Notes: generated by a model not told the origin, from the letters alone. A stretch of 20,779 bases of DNA from JBHPCZ01 sp042573625 (GCA_042573625.1 JBHPCZ010000058.1:1-20779); one strand, 5' to 3'; counted from the first letter of the stretch, positions 1 to 7,814 are shown. Program-made: numbers and translations.

Positions 1-68
1 GGAATCTGCCAACGAACGACGGTTTCAAAAGCCAACGGCGATGCCCCCATCGTGGAGGCTTCCTGTCG

Positions 69-87
69 CCTCCCGCTATGCGGGAGG
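69..87. other. Perfect 8-bp hairpin downstream of mtaB
   Basis: CCTCCCGC at 69-76 and GCGGGAGG at 80-87 form a perfect 8-bp stem with a 3-nt loop. It lies 9-27 nt beyond the mtaB stop (mtaB is read leftward). There is no T-run on the mtaB strand, so it is a poor intrinsic terminator; it could be an RNA 3'-end stem or part of a GC-rich repeat. Bases 1-68 hold no recognisable feature. Confidence 0.4.
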
Positions 88-95
88 AGACTCAC

Positions 96-1439
96 TCATA
101 GATGGATGCGATGGGTGCACAGGGTGCCGAAGACCGAACGGCTGCTGTTTAATTTTTCCAACCTTATATCGACAATGGTGTTTTTAAGGTCATTTACTCC
201 CCGGGTCAGAACCGGAATATAGTTAGAAGATGTCCCCTTAAGAAGATCTTCAGCGCCCTTGTATTGCCCTTCAATCAGGACTTTCACTTTCTTTCCCAGG
301 AAGTTGTTGTGAAAGTCAACCCTTTTGGCGTTACCCAGTTTTCGCAACCTGTGCGCCCTTGCCTTGACAATATTCCCCGGAACCTGGCTGGGAAACCTGC
401 TGGCGGGCGTTTCTTTTCGGGCCGAAAATGGGAAAACGTGCAAGTATGAAACCGGTAATTCATCAATGATTGCGTATGTATTTTCAAAAGCATTTTCGGT
501 TTCACCGGGAAATCCCACCAGAATGTCTACACCGATGGCTGCGTCCGGAATCTGGTTGCGAATAGACAAGACCAGGTTCCGAAACAATTGGTTTGTATAG
601 GGTCGATTCATTTTTTTTAAGATATTATCGTCTCCGCTTTGCAGAGGAATATGAAAATGGTGACAGAAAATGTCTGATTCCTTAACGAGGCTGATGACGC
701 CTTCAGTAAGTTCATGGGGTTCTATTGAACTTAAGCGTACACGCTCGATGTCCGCTGTTTGTTGGATTCGGCATAAGAGATCGGAGAGACCGGTTTTCGG
801 AGAAAGATCAAAACCATAACATCCGAGATGTACGCCGGTCAGGACAACTTCGCGGAAGCCTGCCTGCTTAATCTGTTTGATATTTTCGAGTACATTTTCC
901 ATGGGCATACTGCGGCTGCGGCCCCGCGCGTAGGGGACAACGCAGTAGGTACAGAACGCGTCACAGCCATCCTGGATCTTTAGAAAAGGCCTTGTTCGAC
1001 TCCCAAAGGCTGCTACAGGTATCGCTTTGAAATCGGACTCCTTTCGGATATCACGCCAGATGAGCTCAGGACAGGATCCGGGACCGCATTGTTTTTTTTT
1101 ATTTTCAGATGTGATGATCTCGGGGATATTATGCTTTTCTGAATGACCGACAATGGTGTGGACGCCGCTGATATTTTTAATTATTTCCGGATCGGTTTGG
1201 GCATAGCAACCGGTAACAACGATTCGAGCCCGGGGGCTGGAACGTATGGCTTTCCGTACGGCCTGCCGCGATTGCATGGAAGCCTTCTGCGTGACCGTGC
1301 AGGTATTGATAATACAAAGATCCGCTTCTTCTTGACGGAGGACGGGAGACCACCCCGATGTCTTAAGAGATTGCGTGATGGCGTCCGATTCGTATTGATT
1401 TACTTTACAACCCAATGTTATGACAGTATATTTTTTCAT
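96..1439 (-). CDS. mtaB: tRNA t6A37 methylthiotransferase MtaB (radical SAM)
   Basis: MtaB-type methylthiotransferases insert a methylthio group into t6A37 of ANN-decoding tRNAs to give ms2t6A, using two [4Fe-4S] clusters in the cytoplasm. The 447-residue protein has the expected order. The N-terminal UPF0004 domain carries three cluster cysteines: C11 (TLGCKVNQYES), C47 (NTCTVT) and C78 (TGCYAQ). The radical-SAM motif is C159-x3-C163-x2-C166 (DGCDAFCTYCVVPYARGR), and a C-terminal TRAM-like segment starts near residue 377. The TLGCKVNQYES start and VVPYARGRSRS stretch favour MtaB over MiaB or RimO. The length is usual for the family. The start ATG lies 14 nt from GGAG, which is supplied by the end of a dispersed repeat. 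It sits downstream of the ferredoxin and mnmA genes on the same strand, so tRNA thiolation is the common theme. Confidence 0.93.
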   Translation of the reverse strand: MKKYTVITLGCKVNQYESDAITQSLKTSGWSPVLRQEEADLCIINTCTVTQKASMQSRQAVRKAIRSSPRARIVVTGCYAQTDPEIIKNISGVHTIVGHSEKHNIPEIITSENKKKQCGPGSCPELIWRDIRKESDFKAIPVAAFGSRTRPFLKIQDGCDAFCTYCVVPYARGRSRSMPMENVLENIKQIKQAGFREVVLTGVHLGCYGFDLSPKTGLSDLLCRIQQTADIERVRLSSIEPHELTEGVISLVKESDIFCHHFHIPLQSGDDNILKKMNRPYTNQLFRNLVLSIRNQIPDAAIGVDILVGFPGETENAFENTYAIIDELPVSYLHVFPFSARKETPASRFPSQVPGNIVKARAHRLRKLGNAKRVDFHNNFLGKKVKVLIEGQYKGAEDLLKGTSSNYIPVLTRGVNDLKNTIVDIRLEKLNSSRSVFGTLCTHRIHL

Positions 1440-1449
1440 TTATGATATA

Positions 1450-1694
1450 TACGGTTCTTCTCCAATTTAGTTGGAGAAGAGGGTTCGGGGATTCAAAGGG
1501 TCAAGGGTTCAAGCGTTTGTTCTCCAGTGATTTAGCGTTTTGAGCATCACCCTTCTGCGATATTTGGAGGAATCGACACAGCGGCCCTTCTGATCTGAGA
1601 TATCAGAGCGCATCTTTTTAATTTTTAAACATTTTACTCGAATCCTTGGCCCCTTGAATCCTTTCAAAATCATCAGCTCTTTTGGAGATGATTC
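1450..1694 (-). repeat. Dispersed intergenic palindromic repeat, copy 1 (mnmA-mtaB gap)
   Basis: This fills almost all of the 262-bp gap between the mnmA stop (1702) and the mtaB start (1439). Read on the minus strand it begins with a small stem (GAATCATCTCCAAAAGAG, then TGATGATT). Then come GGATTCAAGGGGCCAAGG and an inverted arm CTTGAACCCTTGACCC. It ends CAACTAAATT-GGAGAAGAACC just before mtaB. The GGATTC/GAATCC arms make it a long imperfect inverted repeat. Related copies are at 6224-6440 and 12971-13200, with a partial one at 15969-16033. No open reading frame inside looks coding. Confidence 0.8.
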
Positions 1695-1701
1695 TTATGT
1701 T

Positions 1702-2805
1702 CTAATTATCTATCCATCCGCCGCCAAGAACCTCGTCATCTCTATAAAACACAGCACCCTGGCCGGGGGTCAGGGCCGACTGCGGCGTTTTAAACCTCAC
1801 AACCGCCGTACCCGCATCAACAGGAATCAGAGTGGAAGGGGCCGCAATGTGACGATACCTCACTCGTGTTTGAACTTTGATGGGAGAATCCGGTTTTTGA
1901 ATGATCCAGTTTATGTTTACAATTCTGCACTCCGAAGACAGCAGATCCTTTTTATAGCCCACCACCAGGCGGTTTTTTGTTTTGTCGATTCTTACAACAT
2001 AATAGGGTTCAGCGGCAGGGCAGTTGATGCCGCGCCGCTGGCCTATAGTGAAAAGGTGCAGCCCTTGGTGCTCCCCCAGTATATCGCCGTTAACATCCTC
2101 GATGATCCCCGGTTCAGGCTCAAAACCCGATCGCGTTGAAAGGAACTCTCCATATCTGTTTCCCTTGATAAAACATATGTCCTGACTTTCAGCCCTCTTT
2201 ACAGGATGAAGCCCTTTATCGCGAGCAAGATCTACGACCTCTGACTTTGTCATATCTCCAAGAGGAAAACAGGCGCCGGCCAGCTTGGACTGTGTCATCA
2301 TGGCGAGGAAATACGACTGATCTTTTTTTTTGTCGATGCCTCGAAGAAGGTGAAATCTGCCCTGGCCGTCTCGGTTTAATCTGGCATAATGCCCGGTCGC
2401 AAGACGTGATGCGCCCAGTTTTTCGGCAAAGGAAAGAACGGTTCCGAATTTTATCCTTGGATTGCAGACTAGGCACGGATTGGGTGTGCGGCCCGCCTGA
2501 TAAGTTTGTGTAAAATAATCGACGACCGTTTTGTTAAATTCAGTGCTGCAGTCCAGGAGTTCAACACGGATGCCGAGTTGGTTTGAGATGTGGTCGGCTG
2601 ACCTTCGAGTTTCTTCTTTTGCGGTTGATACACCGGGGGCGTGCGGGCTCACTGATACGGGCTTCTTTGTCGGATCAAGATTCAGGGCTTCATACCCGGT
2701 AAGAAAGTGAATTCCGATGACTTCGTGGCACTCATTCTTTAAAAGATAGGCTGCCACCAGGGAATCGATACCGCCACTTACGGCAATGGCTGTTAACGGC
2801 TTCAT
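1702..2805 (-). CDS. mnmA: tRNA-specific 2-thiouridylase MnmA, CxxC+C type
   Basis: MnmA activates U34 of Lys, Glu and Gln tRNAs with ATP and replaces O2 with sulfur (s2U34). The 367-residue protein has the PP-loop near its N-terminus (AVSGGIDSLVAAYLL, residues 8-22) and the tRNA-binding core (TGHYARL, KDQSYFLA). The C-terminus has the usual beta-barrel ending (TPGQGAVFYRDDEVLGGG). The catalytic region reads NPCLVCNPRIKF (C111, C114), with the third cysteine C211 in ESQDICFI. E. coli MnmA has Asp where C111 is. The CxxC+C pattern matches the class proposed to hold a [4Fe-4S] cluster instead of using persulfide relay. The ATG directly follows the stop of the NIL-ferredoxin gene (TAAATG on the minus strand), so the two are very probably translationally coupled. 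Confidence 0.95.
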   Translation of the reverse strand: MKPLTAIAVSGGIDSLVAAYLLKNECHEVIGIHFLTGYEALNLDPTKKPVSVSPHAPGVSTAKEETRRSADHISNQLGIRVELLDCSTEFNKTVVDYFTQTYQAGRTPNPCLVCNPRIKFGTVLSFAEKLGASRLATGHYARLNRDGQGRFHLLRGIDKKKDQSYFLAMMTQSKLAGACFPLGDMTKSEVVDLARDKGLHPVKRAESQDICFIKGNRYGEFLSTRSGFEPEPGIIEDVNGDILGEHQGLHLFTIGQRRGINCPAAEPYYVVRIDKTKNRLVVGYKKDLLSSECRIVNINWIIQKPDSPIKVQTRVRYRHIAAPSTLIPVDAGTAVVRFKTPQSALTPGQGAVFYRDDEVLGGGWIDN

Positions 2806-3231
2806 TTAAAAAAAGGCTTTATTTGTGGGGCGAACTTCCATTGCTCGGGTGGGGCAGGTCGGTACGCAGAGTTCACAGATACTGCATTTTTTCTGATCAA
2901 AATCGACTGACATTTCCGGCCGTATAACGGCAAGCGCGCCGGTTGGGCAGACAGCGGTGCATGCGCCGCAGTGAGTGCATTTCTTCGTAATGCGCTTGAC
3001 CTCCTGTGAGGCGTTCTGGACCTGTACGCCCTGACTGCGAAGGTATTTTACCCCTTCTTTATAGTTTTTTCTGGTTCCAGACAGCTCAAGAACCATTACC
3101 CCTTCTTTCCTGGGCAATATTGTCGCATTTAAAATATTGAAAGTGAGGTCATAATCTTTGGCAAGATAGCAGACGATCGGCTTTTCCACCTCGCTTTTTG
3201 GAAAACGAAGAATCAGTATTTTAGAATACAT
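2806..3231 (-). CDS. NIL-domain protein with 2[4Fe-4S] ferredoxin domain
   Basis: The 141-residue protein joins an N-terminal NIL domain (about residues 2-77; ligand-binding ACT-like fold, as at the C-terminus of MetN transporters) to a bacterial-type ferredoxin domain. The ferredoxin domain has two cluster motifs: C85-x2-C88-x2-C91-x3-C95-P and C116-x2-C119-x2-C122-x3-C126-P. NIL/ferredoxin proteins of methanogens have been linked to sulfide-dependent homocysteine synthesis. That role is known for relatives and not shown here. GGAGGT lies 5 nt before the ATG, a strong start. The gene is first in a minus-strand unit and abuts mnmA without a gap. This suggests, by inference, that it supplies electrons, iron-sulfur clusters or sulfide-derived sulfur to MnmA. 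Confidence 0.9.
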   Translation of the reverse strand: MYSKILILRFPKSEVEKPIVCYLAKDYDLTFNILNATILPRKEGVMVLELSGTRKNYKEGVKYLRSQGVQVQNASQEVKRITKKCTHCGACTAVCPTGALAVIRPEMSVDFDQKKCSICELCVPTCPTRAMEVRPTNKAFF

Positions 3232-3267
3232 ATGGGACCTCCGAATAATCCTTTATTTTTATTTTAA

Positions 3268-3304
3268 AGAGTATTACTCTAATGATAATTATATACAGTG
3301 TCAA
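3268..3304 (-). promoter_or_regulatory. Putative sigma70-type promoter with overlapping palindrome, upstream of NIL-ferredoxin/mnmA
   Basis: On the minus strand, TTGACA (3299-3304) is followed after 17 nt by TAGAGT (3276-3281), a 4/6 match to the -10 consensus. A perfect 13-bp odd palindrome, AGAGTATTACTCT (3268-3280), overlaps the -10 box and could be an operator. The leader to the ATG at 3231 is about 40 nt. The gap 3232-3414 is divergent; no convincing plus-strand promoter for the acyltransferase gene was identified. Confidence 0.45.
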
Positions 3305-3414
3305 TATCAACCTGAAGTTCGACAGGGGTATGTTTTTTGTTTTCACCTGCATTTATATCCCCGAACGAACAGGCATAGAGATTCATCGTATAACTGTTCT
3401 AAAAACGCTTTTGA

Positions 3415-5616
3415 ATGTCAGAGGCCATTTTAGAATTAAATGAAAACTCACCTGACCCGTCTATGAACCGTTTTGCATATTTAACAACCGGGCTCGCCGT
3501 CAAAACCCTCTCCGACCTTTCACGGGCTGAAATTAAGATTCATGGCGCGGAAAACATCCCTAAAGGGCCCACCATTTTTGTCATCAATCATTTTACGCGG
3601 ATCGAAACCCTGTTTATTCCTTACCATATTCATCGTCTCATAAATATTCCGGTCTGGTCCCTTGCCGATTACGGCCTTTTTAAAGGCGCATTTGGCGATT
3701 TTCTGGATAAACTGGGAGCGGTTTCCACGCGAAATCCCGACAGGGATCTTCTCATTGTAAAAAGCCTGCTGACCGGCGAGGCCGCATGGATCATTTTCCC
3801 GGAAGGCCGTATGGTTAAAAGTAAGAAAATTTTTGATAAGGGACGCTTTATGGTCTCTTATGAAGGGGGGATGCACCGACCGCATACCGGTGCTGCCACG
3901 CTGGCTCTCCGTACGGGGTTTTATCGGGAGAGATTGCGGAGAATGAATGAAACCGATCCGGATGAAGCAAAAAGACTGTTGGACCTTTTTCAAATTGATG
4001 AAATCGAACCGGTATTGGAGAAATCGACCCATATTGTTCCCGTCAACATCAGTTATTATCCGATTCGAGCGAGGGAAAATATTTTAAGCAATCTTGCAGT
4101 TCAACTGGTGGATGATATCTCGGAGCGAATGGTGGAAGAAATTATGACGGAAGGAACCATGCTGTTGTCCGGGGTTGATGTCGATATACGATTCGGCGCG
4201 CCCATTGCGATAAAGCGTTTTCTGGAAAGTCAGGATATTGAAGGGGATATCTCTACCAAACGGAAGATCAATTTTGACGATCCCATCCCTTCAAGGCAAC
4301 GGTTGCGAAAAATGGCGCGGAACATCATGCAACAGTACATGTCGACAATATACAACTTGACGACCGTCAACCACGATCATTTTTTTGCATCCATGCTGAA
4401 ACGGATCCCCTTTAAACGGATAGACGAATATGATCTAAAGAGAAGGGTGTTTCTTGCGGCAACCTGTAACTTGGAAAAAACCGGGGTTCATTGCCACAAG
4501 CGTCTGAATGAAGATCAGACCCATCTTCTTGTCGATGACCATTTCAACCAGTTTAGGGATTTTATTTCCGTTGCCTTGGAAAAGGGGGTTGTGCAGAAAA
4601 AAAACCAGACCCTTTTCAAAGGCCCGTCCGGATTTTCATCTTCTTTTAATTTTCATCGGGTGCGCATCGACAATCCTGTCGCGGTAATGGCAAACGAGGT
4701 GGAGCCACTGACCGCCTTGCAGCGTCACATACGTTGGTATGCCTTGCAGCCCGGCTTCCTTTTACGGCGAAAGATTTCAACATATTTGCTGGAAAAAGCG
4801 GTGTCCGACTTCGAAGAAGACTACAAAACCTTTTATATCGAAGGAGAGTCAAAAAAGAAAGATGTGGGTATGCCCATACTCATCAGGGGAAGGTCGCGGA
4901 AAATAGGTGTGCTTCTGGTTCACGGTTACATGGCAGCACCCTTGGAGGTCAAGGAATTGGCGCGTTATCTGGGCAGTATGGGGCTATGGGTCTATGCGCC
5001 CCGATTGAAGGGACATGCCACTTCTCCTGAAGATCTTTCCACAAGAGCCTATTCAGAGTGGGCGACGTCCGTTGACCAAGGGTATGCCATCATCCGCAAT
5101 TTGTGCGAGGAGATCGTGGTCGGGGGGTTTTCCACCGGTGCGGGTCTGGCGCTCGATCTTGCCACAAGGGTTGATGATGTTATCAAAGGCGTGTTTGCGG
5201 TGTCCCCGCCGTTGAGACTCCAGCACCTCTCTTCAAAGTTCGTGCCGGCTGTGGATGTCTGGAACCGCCTGATGGACAAGGTCCATCTGGAAGGGGCCAA
5301 GATGGCGTTTGTCGATAACAATCCTGAAAATCCCCACATTAACTATTTGCGAAATCCGGTTTCCGGTGTTAGAGAAATCGAGCGACTCATGGATTCGCTT
5401 GAACCCAGATTGAAGGACCTGACAATGCCCGCCCTGGTGGTTCAATCCCAAAGAGACCCCATCGTCGACCCAAAGGGTTCGAAACGGATATATGATCTTA
5501 TCGGTTCTGAGACCAAGCGATACATCCTGTTTAACTTTGATCGTCACGGCATTCTTTTGGGAGAAGGGGCTCACAAGGTCCACAAAGCGGTCGGAAACTT
5601 CATTGAACAGTTGTAA
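3415..5616 (+). CDS. PlsC-like acyltransferase fused to an alpha/beta hydrolase
   Basis: The 733-residue protein carries two enzymes. Residues about 35-300 resemble glycerol-phosphate or acyl-glycerophosphate acyltransferases (LPLAT/PlsC): NHFTRIE (58-64) and FPEGR (128-132). Motif I is HX4E (H59, E64) where HX4D is usual. A middle region (about 300-480) has no motif I recognise. Residues about 495-733 form an alpha/beta hydrolase: HGYMA (503-507), nucleophile elbow GFSTG (Ser573), acid Asp681 in SQRDPIVD and His711 in FDRHGIL, resembling monoacylglycerol lipase or carboxylesterase. The protein may acylate and deacylate membrane lipids or handle acyl chains; the substrate is unknown. The ATG has no clear Shine-Dalgarno. 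The gene is divergent from the ferredoxin gene. Confidence 0.85.
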   Translation: MSEAILELNENSPDPSMNRFAYLTTGLAVKTLSDLSRAEIKIHGAENIPKGPTIFVINHFTRIETLFIPYHIHRLINIPVWSLADYGLFKGAFGDFLDKLGAVSTRNPDRDLLIVKSLLTGEAAWIIFPEGRMVKSKKIFDKGRFMVSYEGGMHRPHTGAATLALRTGFYRERLRRMNETDPDEAKRLLDLFQIDEIEPVLEKSTHIVPVNISYYPIRARENILSNLAVQLVDDISERMVEEIMTEGTMLLSGVDVDIRFGAPIAIKRFLESQDIEGDISTKRKINFDDPIPSRQRLRKMARNIMQQYMSTIYNLTTVNHDHFFASMLKRIPFKRIDEYDLKRRVFLAATCNLEKTGVHCHKRLNEDQTHLLVDDHFNQFRDFISVALEKGVVQKKNQTLFKGPSGFSSSFNFHRVRIDNPVAVMANEVEPLTALQRHIRWYALQPGFLLRRKISTYLLEKAVSDFEEDYKTFYIEGESKKKDVGMPILIRGRSRKIGVLLVHGYMAAPLEVKELARYLGSMGLWVYAPRLKGHATSPEDLSTRAYSEWATSVDQGYAIIRNLCEEIVVGGFSTGAGLALDLATRVDDVIKGVFAVSPPLRLQHLSSKFVPAVDVWNRLMDKVHLEGAKMAFVDNNPENPHINYLRNPVSGVREIERLMDSLEPRLKDLTMPALVVQSQRDPIVDPKGSKRIYDLIGSETKRYILFNFDRHGILLGEGAHKVHKAVGNFIEQL

Positions 5617-5697
5617 ATTTTGCCATTCCGGTTTTCACTGTTGGCCTTATTGATTTGGCAACCAGGGCACTGGTGTATTCGTTATCTGAGGACTATT

Positions 5698-6219
5698 ATG
5701 ATTCTTGAATACAAGGGGAAAAAACCAAAAATCGGCGACAATGTGTTTATCGCCCCGAATGCGACAGTTGTCGGAGACGTGGAACTCGGAGATAACGCCA
5801 GTGTCTGGTACAATACGGTGATCCGGGGCGATCTGGCCCCTGTGAGAGTGGGAAAAAACACCAATATCCAGGACAATTGCACGGTTCATACGGATGTCGG
5901 TAAACCGGCGATTATCGGGGAGAATGTTACCGTCGGGCACAATGCCGTTGTTCACGGTTGCACCATAGAAAATAACTGTCTTATCGGTATTAACGCCGTA
6001 ATATTAAGCGGCGCCCGAATAAAAACCGGCTCTGTTGTGGCTGCAGGTTCCGTGGTTCGTCAGGATAATAAAGTCGGCCCTTATCATCTGGTAACCGGCG
6101 TCCCGGCTTCAATGAAAAAACGACTTTCAGAAGATACAGTGGAAAAACGGAAGAAAACAGCAAAATCGTATATCAAAACAGCAAAAGAACACATGGAGAT
6201 GATACAGAAGGGTAAGTAA
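5698..6219 (+). CDS. Gamma-carbonic-anhydrase-like hexapeptide protein (YrdA/CaiE/PaaY type)
   Basis: This 173-residue left-handed beta-helix protein contains hexapeptide repeats such as IGDNVFIAPNATVVGDV and IGENVTVGHNAVVHG. His64, His81 and His86 are spaced as the zinc ligands of gamma-class carbonic anhydrases. Relatives bind metal as trimers; many lack proven carbonic anhydrase activity. A longer reading from a TTG at 5620 exists, but ATG 5698 is chosen because GAGG lies just upstream and the protein then starts at the usual first strand (MILEYKGKKPKIGDNVF). It lies 81 bp downstream of the acyltransferase/hydrolase gene and may be cotranscribed. Confidence 0.88.
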   Translation: MILEYKGKKPKIGDNVFIAPNATVVGDVELGDNASVWYNTVIRGDLAPVRVGKNTNIQDNCTVHTDVGKPAIIGENVTVGHNAVVHGCTIENNCLIGINAVILSGARIKTGSVVAAGSVVRQDNKVGPYHLVTGVPASMKKRLSEDTVEKRKKTAKSYIKTAKEHMEMIQKGK

Positions 6220-6223
6220 TTTA

Positions 6224-6440
6224 GAATCATTTCCAAAAGAATTGATTGTTTTGAAAGGGTCCAAGGGGGCAAGGGTCCAAGGATCCGGGTGAAATGCTAA
6301 GAAATTTTAGGATTCCAGGAATCGAGGCAGGCAAGCCTTGAATCCTCGAATCCTTGCCTGCCCTCCAGGGGCGGGTAAACCCCAGACAGGCTTGTATGAC
6401 TTGTAGGCAGGATTTTCTACAACTAATCTGGAGAAGAACC
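6224..6440 (+). repeat. Dispersed intergenic palindromic repeat, copy 2
   Basis: It begins 4 nt after the stop of the hexapeptide gene with the family stem (AATCATTTCCAAAAGAATTG). It continues through GGGTCCAAGGGGGCAAGG and the shared GTGAAATGCT motif. It holds a perfect 10-bp inverted repeat, GGCAGGCAAG (6326-6335) and CTTGCCTGCC (6353-6362). Its last 60 bases (6381-6440) match 13141-13200 at all but about four or five positions and end GGAGAAGAACC. What follows (6441-6651) is the cold-shock gene leader with a weak CTGCC/GGCAG stem at 6544-6565; nothing else is recognised there. Confidence 0.85.
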
Positions 6441-6651
6441 ATTTTTACATGTTTAGATACGAGAAAGTCAATTTTTTTAGAAAATAGACAATTAGGTTGC
6501 TTTCGGTATTAAAAAGAGTTAGTGTTCAAAAGATCATTTAGCCCTGCCCGGAGTTGGTGAGGCAGTTTCTTTCTGAAGGAACAATTCATATTTTACTGTG
6601 ACATCCTCCAGCATGAGACGTTGAAAATCTTAAAGAAAGGAGGATGTTATT

Positions 6652-6852
6652 ATGGCCAATGGAACTGTAAAGTGGTTTAACGACCGAAAAGGGTTCGGAT
6701 TCATTGAGCAGGAAGACGGATCGGATGTTTTTGTTCATCATTCAGCAATCAACGCAGTCGGTTTTAAATCCCTCAATGAAGGCGACCGAGTTTCCTTTGA
6801 CATAGAGCAAGGACCAAAAGGTCCTGCTGCAGCCAATGTCACTGTAATCTAA
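6652..6852 (+). CDS. Cold-shock domain protein (CspA family)
   Basis: This is a 66-residue single cold-shock domain, an OB-fold RNA/ssDNA chaperone. Both RNA-binding motifs are intact: RNP1 KGFGFIE (13-19) and RNP2 VFVHHS (26-31). The N-terminal MANGTVKWFND is typical. AAAGGAGG lies just upstream of the ATG. A strong intrinsic terminator follows at 6868-6911, so the gene is probably monocistronic. The long AT-rich leader is consistent with leader-based cold-shock control, but no specific cold-box was identified. Confidence 0.96.
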   Translation: MANGTVKWFNDRKGFGFIEQEDGSDVFVHHSAINAVGFKSLNEGDRVSFDIEQGPKGPAAANVTVI

Positions 6853-6867
6853 CTTCCTGTCTCTGAC

Positions 6868-6911
6868 AAAAAAGGGCACTCCTGCCAATAGCAATGGAAT
6901 GCCCTTTTTTT
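6868..6911 (+). terminator. Intrinsic terminator of the cold-shock gene
   Basis: AAAAAAGGGCA (6868-6878) pairs with TGCCCTTTTTT (6900-6910), extended inward by TCC/GGA across one mismatch. The stem ends in a run of T residues. It begins 16 nt after the csp stop. Confidence 0.88.
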
Positions 6912-7026
6912 CATTTTAACCTATACCTGCTCGATTCGTTATCATCAGACCTTAAACCGGAAAAGTTCGGGCAAAGAATCTTCTCATTTTGTCATTATCA
7001 GGAATAACAGCCAAGGAGGTAACAAA

Positions 7027-7167
7027 TTGGCAAGATCAAATTATCAATTTAATAAACGTCAGAAAGAATTAGCAAGAAAGAAAAAGAAAGATGAAAAAAG
7101 ACAACGCAAACTGGATAAAAAGACTATAAACCCCGAAGAGGATCCAGATCAGTCTAATCAAAGTTAG
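7027..7167 (+). CDS. Small lysine/arginine-rich protein, 46 residues, TTG start
   Basis: A strong Shine-Dalgarno AAGGAGGT (7013-7020) lies 6 nt before a TTG. The reading frame continues for 46 codons to TAG: MARSNYQFNKRQKELARKKK, then a further basic helix, then an acidic tail (NPEEDPDQSNQS). About 40% of residues are K, R, E or D, and residues 10-32 form a highly basic putative helix. From memory, short proteins beginning MAR-NY-F-KRQKELAKKKK are widespread in proteobacteria without a known function; nucleic-acid or ribosome binding is a guess. It lies between the csp terminator and another unknown gene. Confidence 0.72.
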   Translation: MARSNYQFNKRQKELARKKKKDEKRQRKLDKKTINPEEDPDQSNQS

Positions 7168-7279
7168 GCTGCATACACTTAACGTTCATCCCCTTTACTG
7201 GAAAGACCATTTTTTTTCGCCATCAAGCAATTAAAAAGGCAAAGTATAAAAAAGGCTTTGTCGATTCATGGAGGATATC

Positions 7280-7627
7280 ATGCTTCAAAGATATGACATA
7301 TCGATGGATGGTGAGGCAAATCGCCTTTCAATCGAAGAATTTGCCGTACTTGGGCAGAAATCACGAAAACGTGAATATTTCGAGCCCGCCAATGAGAAAT
7401 ATTTGTTTATTCACAAGGTGACCTACGACGGTGATATAATTCGTACAGCTATTAGCGAAGGAAAGGAGGCTTTGATTTCAGAGCTTCGAACCGATGATTT
7501 TTTCCCAATTCGTTCCTGTGTGGAAATTATTGTCGAAAGAGTGAACGAATTATTCGAACACAACTCAGATTCATTTTCTGAAGTGATTTTTGACGATCAA
7601 TCCCTCTTTTCCAAGGATGATGAATAA
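7280..7627 (+). CDS. Conserved-looking hypothetical protein, 115 residues
   Basis: I do not recognise this acidic soluble protein. It has no membrane segment, signal peptide or metal motif. It contains DISMDGEANRLSIEEFAVL, a central KVTYDGDIIRTAISEGKEAL and an acidic C-terminal tail ending SKDDE. The ATG at 7280 is preferred over the one at 7268 because GGAGG (7270-7274) sits 5 nt before it and would overlap the earlier start. Codon use looks like that of its neighbours. It lies between the small basic gene and HU; the gap 7628-7779 shows no feature apart from AT-rich sequence. Confidence 0.7.
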   Translation: MLQRYDISMDGEANRLSIEEFAVLGQKSRKREYFEPANEKYLFIHKVTYDGDIIRTAISEGKEALISELRTDDFFPIRSCVEIIVERVNELFEHNSDSFSEVIFDDQSLFSKDDE

Positions 7628-7779
7628 TATTGAATTGGTTGTCTTGAAAAGATATAGCTAAATGAAACCTTTCATAATTCATGCTTCTGACATTACAGAT
7701 TAGGAAAACGGACACCAATAACACCTAACAACAGCTTTGAAATTGGGCGTAGGCAGAGTAAATCTTTAAAAAGGGAAGG

Positions 7780-7814
7780 AATATTGCCCCAGCAATGCAA
7801 TGCAATATTTTTTT
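7780..7814 (+). terminator. Terminator-like hairpin in the HU leader (possible attenuator)
   Basis: AATATTGC (7780-7787) and GCAATATT (7802-7809) form a perfect 8-bp stem followed by seven T residues (7808-7814). A competing hairpin ATTGC-CCCA-GCAAT (7783-7796) shares the left arm, so the two are mutually exclusive. The T-run ends only 18 nt before the HU start codon and just ahead of its Shine-Dalgarno. It may end the upstream transcript or act as an attenuator for HU. Confidence 0.6.

Noticed and set aside
1..95. Open frames at the left edge
   Set aside because: No frame has recognisable protein content; only short hairpins are visible.
1450..1694. CRISPR array
   Set aside because: The repeated arms are inverted and unevenly spaced, with no regular spacers and no cas genes.
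5620..5697. TTG-started N-terminal extension of the hexapeptide protein
   Set aside because: It adds a hydrophobic stretch absent from the family, and ATG 5698 has a better ribosome-binding site.
6544..6565. CTGCC/GGCAG stem in the cold-shock leader as a terminator or riboswitch
   Set aside because: Only 5 bp with a long loop and an interrupted T-run; too weak to call.
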